Below are positions 60,786 to 64,000 of a stretch of 64,000 nucleotides of DNA, one piece after another. Under the pieces are notes generated by a model that searched no databases, was not told the origin of the DNA, and was given only the letters and a program-made list of their open reading frames with translations. Source of the DNA: Halomonas sp. Y3 (GTDB lineage: Bacteria > Pseudomonadota > Gammaproteobacteria > Pseudomonadales > Halomonadaceae); assembly GCF_024137965.1 (NCBI RefSeq), contig NZ_CP099975.1, positions 3,410,001 through 3,474,000 on the forward strand, read 5' to 3'. How positions within the stretch are numbered: position 1 is the stretch's first letter; the number at the start of each line of letters is the position of its first letter. The position numbers and the translations under genes were made by a program.

Positions 60786-61576
60786 ACGCTGAATTATTCC
60801 ATGCACACCGCACCAACAAGCTGATGCTGTTTGTAGGCGCCGGAGTGTCTGCCAATCTCAACCTACCAACCTGGAGCCAGCTGACATCTCACATTGCAAC
60901 GGAACTGGGTTATGACCCCAAAATTTTCTCCACATATGGCACCGCGCTAGCGCTAGCGGAGTTCTATAAGAAGAAAAAGGGTAGTCTCGGGCCGCTGCGT
61001 AGCTGGATGGATCGTGAATGGCACAAGCGCGACGTAGACATCACTCAATCCGAGATTCATCGGCTAATCACCCTTGGAAAATTCTCGCGAATCTACACAA
61101 CCAACTACGACCGGTGGCTAGAAATCGCCCATGACAAATTCGGCGTCCCATTCGATAAAATTGCAAGTGTAGCCGACCTAGTGTCCGTCACAGACGGCCG
61201 TCGCCAGATTGTAAAGTTTCATGGGGACTTCGATGATGACGCATCAATCGTCCTGGACGAGACCAGCTATTTCCAGAGGTTGAACTACGACTCGCCGTTG
61301 GATATCAAGCTCAGCAACGATGTCCTGGGGAACTCAGTGCTCTTCATCGGATACAGTCTATCTGACATCAATATCCGACTCCTTTTCTATCGGCTGACAG
61401 AAATGTGGGGGCGCTCCGCCATCTCATCTGCGAGACCAAAATCCTACGTTTTCACGAACCGGCCAAACCCGGTAGCACTGGAGGTTCTAGGGCAATGGGG
61501 AATCGAAATGATTGTTTCGGAGGAAGACGACCCAAAGAAAGCACTCACTGATTTCCTGAAGGAGCTAGTGAGCTAA
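60782..61576 (+). CDS. SIR2-family effector coupled to a HAM1-like gene (KomC-like)
   Basis: A 264-residue SIR2 protein: GAGVS at 19-23, YTTNYD at 105-110, KFHGDFDDD around the catalytic His147, and the closing [11 protein letters not shown] at 190-200. There are no zinc cysteines. It is distinct from the 407-residue SIR2 upstream and from the sirtuin downstream. Its ATG overlaps the stop of a HAM1 remnant. In Kongming systems the matching protein destroys NAD+ after dITP binding by the KomBC complex. With KomB broken and no KomA in view, it is probably silent or unregulated. Confidence 0.85.
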   Translation: MNAELFHAHRTNKLMLFVGAGVSANLNLPTWSQLTSHIATELGYDPKIFSTYGTALALAEFYKKKKGSLGPLRSWMDREWHKRDVDITQSEIHRLITLGKFSRIYTTNYDRWLEIAHDKFGVPFDKIASVADLVSVTDGRRQIVKFHGDFDDDASIVLDETSYFQRLNYDSPLDIKLSNDVLGNSVLFIGYSLSDINIRLLFYRLTEMWGRSAISSARPKSYVFTNRPNPVALEVLGQWGIEMIVSEEDDPKKALTDFLKELVS

Positions 61577-61634
61577 GCATAGCTGAACGCGATTGAGTAG
61601 CTATCACCTTTAAGAATTGAGTCGACTTAGAGTG

Positions 61635-61736
61635 TGCTGGCGGTGTTGGGTGCCCGCTTCTGGCCGAAAGCGGTCTTTCGCATGGAGCCGCTTGCTGCCG
61701 CTCTGCTAGGGGAGCGTTTCGCAGGCACCGCCAGCA
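61635..61736. repeat. 102-bp element with perfect 11-bp inverted ends
   Basis: TGCTGGCGGTG (61635-61645) and CACCGCCAGCA (61726-61736) are perfect inverted arms about 80 bp apart. The interior includes the smaller dyad CCGCTTctggccgAAAGCGG. It lies in the 295-bp gap between the SIR2 gene and the sirtuin. It might be a short non-autonomous mobile repeat or part of a structured RNA. No integron attC core bases are present. Confidence 0.35.
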
Positions 61737-61871
61737 GAATTCGCGCAGATCCTGCAGCGGCCCCATTAATCCTTCGTCGTATAATCTGTATTGGCGTCGC
61801 AGGATAGGACGGGCTGGAGTCGAGCAACCGACGCAGTAACAAGGCTGCTTAAGGAGGCAGGAGATCAGGTC

Positions 61872-62639
61872 ATGACCTATACCATTCCAGAAAAGATAAT
61901 CGAGACGATACGGAAATCTAGACGAATGGTGATCTCCACCGGAGCGGGAATCTCCGCGGAAAGTGGGATAGCGACCTTTAGGGATCCGGTAGACGGACTC
62001 TGGTCTCAGTATGACCCGGAACTCCTTTCCACCCCGGAAGCTTTCCGCCGTGACCCGTCGCTAGTATGGGGATGGTACGAGACAATGCGCGGCCAGATGC
62101 GCAACGCATCTCCCAATCCAGCGCACCACGCCGTTACGGAGCTCACCGTGATTGTCCCTGAGGTCGCTTTAATCACGCAAAACATAGATGATCTGCACGA
62201 ACGAGCTGGGGCTTCAGACGTAATACACCTTCACGGGAGAGTGTTTGATTCCCGGTGCTTCGCTTGTGCTCGACCTCACTATCGTCGAGACATACCAGCC
62301 ACCCTTGGGGGGCCGATCGAGCCGCCTCGTTGCGGCCATTGCAACGGAAGGATTCGTCCAGGAGTGGTGTGGTTCGGGGAACAACTGCCCCAGCGCGACG
62401 TCAAGCGCGCTTTCGATGCTGCGAAGCGCTGCGACTGCCTCATTTCAATCGGCACATCTGGTGAGGTAAACCCCGCTGCGACCCTACCCGACATCGCTCT
62501 GGACTCGGGGGCAAGTGTCATACACGTCAACATTGACCCTTGGTGCCAGCACAGGCCCAACGAGTACTTGCTGGAAGGCCGAGCCAGCGAAATCATGTCG
62601 ACAGTTCTAGCAGAGGCGTTCCCGAGCGGCAAAAGATAA
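61872..62639 (+). CDS. Sirtuin NAD-dependent deacylase, CobB type
   Basis: A 255-residue class III sirtuin. NAD-binding GAGISAESGIATFRD starts at 24; TQNIDDLHERAG is at 102-113; the catalytic His121 is in HLHG; zinc cysteines are at 129, 132, 154 and 157. It removes acyl groups from lysines in housekeeping forms. The ATG at 61872 is chosen for its position 20 residues before the NAD motif. It lies 295 bp from the KomC-like gene and has no clear partner. It may be defence-related by location, but a normal deacylase is equally possible. Confidence 0.92.
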   Translation: MTYTIPEKIIETIRKSRRMVISTGAGISAESGIATFRDPVDGLWSQYDPELLSTPEAFRRDPSLVWGWYETMRGQMRNASPNPAHHAVTELTVIVPEVALITQNIDDLHERAGASDVIHLHGRVFDSRCFACARPHYRRDIPATLGGPIEPPRCGHCNGRIRPGVVWFGEQLPQRDVKRAFDAAKRCDCLISIGTSGEVNPAATLPDIALDSGASVIHVNIDPWCQHRPNEYLLEGRASEIMSTVLAEAFPSGKR

Positions 62640-62779
62640 TGATCTGTACGTCACGCCAGCGGCCCACAAGCATTCGTCGCGAGAACAGATCAAGGATACC
62701 ATCGGCGGAGCCCTAAGGTGGATATGGCGCCTCTATTTACAAACACCGCTGGCTCTTGGCCGGAAGCGGCCGGACGGAG

Positions 62780-63923
62780 TCAATTCAAAACAACTCCTTT
62801 TCTTCGCGGCTTGAAGAAAATGGCCACACAGGCGGCCGCAGCAAACATGGCCAGCGCACCGAGCGTGCCAATCGCGTTCATAGCTGCCCCGAACAGGGGG
62901 GTACCTATGGCCTGGCCGAGCGCTAGGCTGAGAAAAGGAATGCCCAGCCCAAGATCAGGACGATCCGGCATCAACTTGATGCCCTGAATCAGGAACACCC
63001 CGGTGGCTACGATGTAGGCCGCGCCGAACAGACCCATGGTGGCAAAGGCAAACACCGGCGAGAAAGCGGTCGCCGTCACACCCAGCGTGCTGATGGAGAT
63101 CCCGAACAACGCGCAGCCATGAACGTGGGCTGTGCCGAACCTATTGGTCAACACGCCCGTCAGCGAGCCGCAGATACCGGAAAACACCCACCACGATCCA
63201 GACCCACGCCAGACGATCAGCCGCAAACTGAAAATCATTGCGCAGAATATCCGCCCCAAATGTCCAGACAGCAGTGCTCGCCGTCCCGGTCAACGCTGCA
63301 CTTGCGCACAACGCCGGCACTCCAGGCCAGGTAAGGTATGGGAGGGAAAGCGTACCCCCTGGCTGAACGTGTCTGACAGGGGGTACAGCGAACCAGAGCC
63401 ATAACGAGATCCCTGCGCCTATCAAGGCAAACAAACCGTAGAGCTCCCGCCATGCACCAGCCGCCAACAGCGCCGCCATGCCGGAAAACACGATTCCCGC
63501 CGCGGTGCCGGCATTGATCATTCCATTTGCCTTGGGGCTGTCGCGGTCATTGAAGCGTGCAGCAACAGCAGTGGCGAGCGGCGGCGAAGTTAACCCTGTA
63601 CTCAATCCGGCCAGACCAATGCCCAGGCCCAGCGTCCACGCTGAAGAGGAAAACGTCACGATGCCCATGCCGGCCGTTGCCGCCAGTGCAGCTGCTAATG
63701 CGATGAACCGAGGACCCAGCTTCCCAACCCCGTAAAAAGCCAAAAGGATGCCGACGCAGTAAGCTGCAAAGGCGCTTCCGCCGACCCACCCAGCAGCGGT
63801 TACTCCCAGAGACAGGTCCTCTCGAATCTGCGGCAACAGCATCCCATACGCAAACCGCGCCAAGCCATATGAAAGGGCGGTCAAGGCAAAGCCCGCCGCC
63901 ACCAGGTTCAGGTCGCGCTTCAT
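62780..63923 (-). pseudogene. MFS transporter gene with a single frameshift
   Basis: Two frames together encode a 12-helix major-facilitator protein. The first part (63923 down to about 63190) starts MKRDLNLVAAGFALTALSYGLARFAYG and ends LAWVWIVVGVF. The second continues SGICGSLTGVLTNRFG and ends FFKPRRKGVVLN. The frames meet in GTGGTGGGTGTTTTCC at about 63,180-63,195, where one base gained in the G-rich stretch explains the change. It could be a real mutation or an assembly error. The YbfB-like family exports or imports unknown small molecules. Its ATG overlaps the stop of the upstream gene. Confidence 0.8.
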
Positions 63924-64000
63924 GGCCGGTCAGTTCCAGCAAATGCAATCAGTGACAATGCCGCCTGCTTGGCATCGTCGATGACTGACGCGCCCGCTAC
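63920..64000 (-). CDS. C-terminal end of an unidentified gene at the window edge
   Basis: Twenty-six codons and a stop (ending LIAFAGTDRP) are open to the right edge. The stop TGA overlaps the MFS start (ATGA), which shows a genuine operon with the transporter. Too little is present to name a family. Confidence 0.65.
   Translation of the reverse strand, partial: VAGASVIDDAKQAALSLIAFAGTDRP

Noticed and set aside
61635..61736. An integron attC site
   Set aside because: The size fits, but the arms lack the RYYYAAC/GTTRRRY core bases and no integrase or cassette array is present.

Overview
The window looks like a chromosome segment from a halophilic gammaproteobacterium of the Halomonas type. 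The evidence is high GC with strong GC3, the gammaproteobacterial gene sets argA (two-domain), smc-zipA-ligA, ccmABCDEFGHI and recA-recX-alaS-lysC-csrA-tRNA, a sodium-pumping oxaloacetate decarboxylase, and TRAP transport. The genus is inferred from gene content and is not proven.

Region by region. 1-1,620: a polar amino-acid ABC transporter (ATPase, permease, binding protein; minus strand). 1,832-5,302: argA, a PiT phosphate transporter and its DUF47 partner. 5,406-11,445: a CYTH phosphatase, a voltage-sensor K+ channel, yciO, an rnm/yciV-type PHP phosphoesterase, yciI and mnmC. 11,453-20,539: yheU, ligA, zipA and smc. 19,292-26,448: the complete cytochrome c maturation operon ccmA-I. 26,620-27,781: a LexA/UmuD-like self-cleaving peptidase with no DNA-binding domain, under a clear SOS box, coupled to yigZ. 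27,788-35,679: a GntR-controlled locus with a split chrA pair, a decayed gamma-glutamyltransferase, a TakP-type TRAP transporter and an intact gamma-glutamyltransferase. 35,806-39,259: oadB-oadA-oadG. 39,376-47,664: dusC, two tRNA-Arg, tRNA-Ser, csrA, lysC, alaS, recX, recA (SOS box) and pncC.

From about 47,700 to the right end the character changes. GC is lower and more variable, and insertion sequences, truncated genes and defence genes dominate. This is a defence/mobile island beside recA-pncC. It holds an overlapping AbiEi-AbiEii-PD-(D/E)XK nuclease operon. Next is a SIR2 gene followed by the first 75 codons of a HerA ATPase, cut off by an IS3-family element (a broken SIR2-HerA system). 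Then comes a block of integrative-element or plasmid backbone genes (DUF736, ParB, DUF932) with a GNAT gene. An AT-rich unknown gene is cut by an IS30-family element. On the far side of that element are the last 48 residues of a HAM1-type NTP pyrophosphatase, translationally coupled to a second SIR2 gene, which matches the KomB-KomC half of a Kongming-type system. A CobB-like sirtuin and a frameshifted MFS transporter follow. Both IS elements join unrelated gene fragments and lack target duplications, so IS-mediated deletion probably broke both NAD-depleting defence systems.

The most interesting points are the two broken SIR2 systems, the three-gene AbiE-plus-nuclease operon, the HTH-less SOS peptidase, and a motif shared by the promoters of the GntR/chrA and TRAP units.
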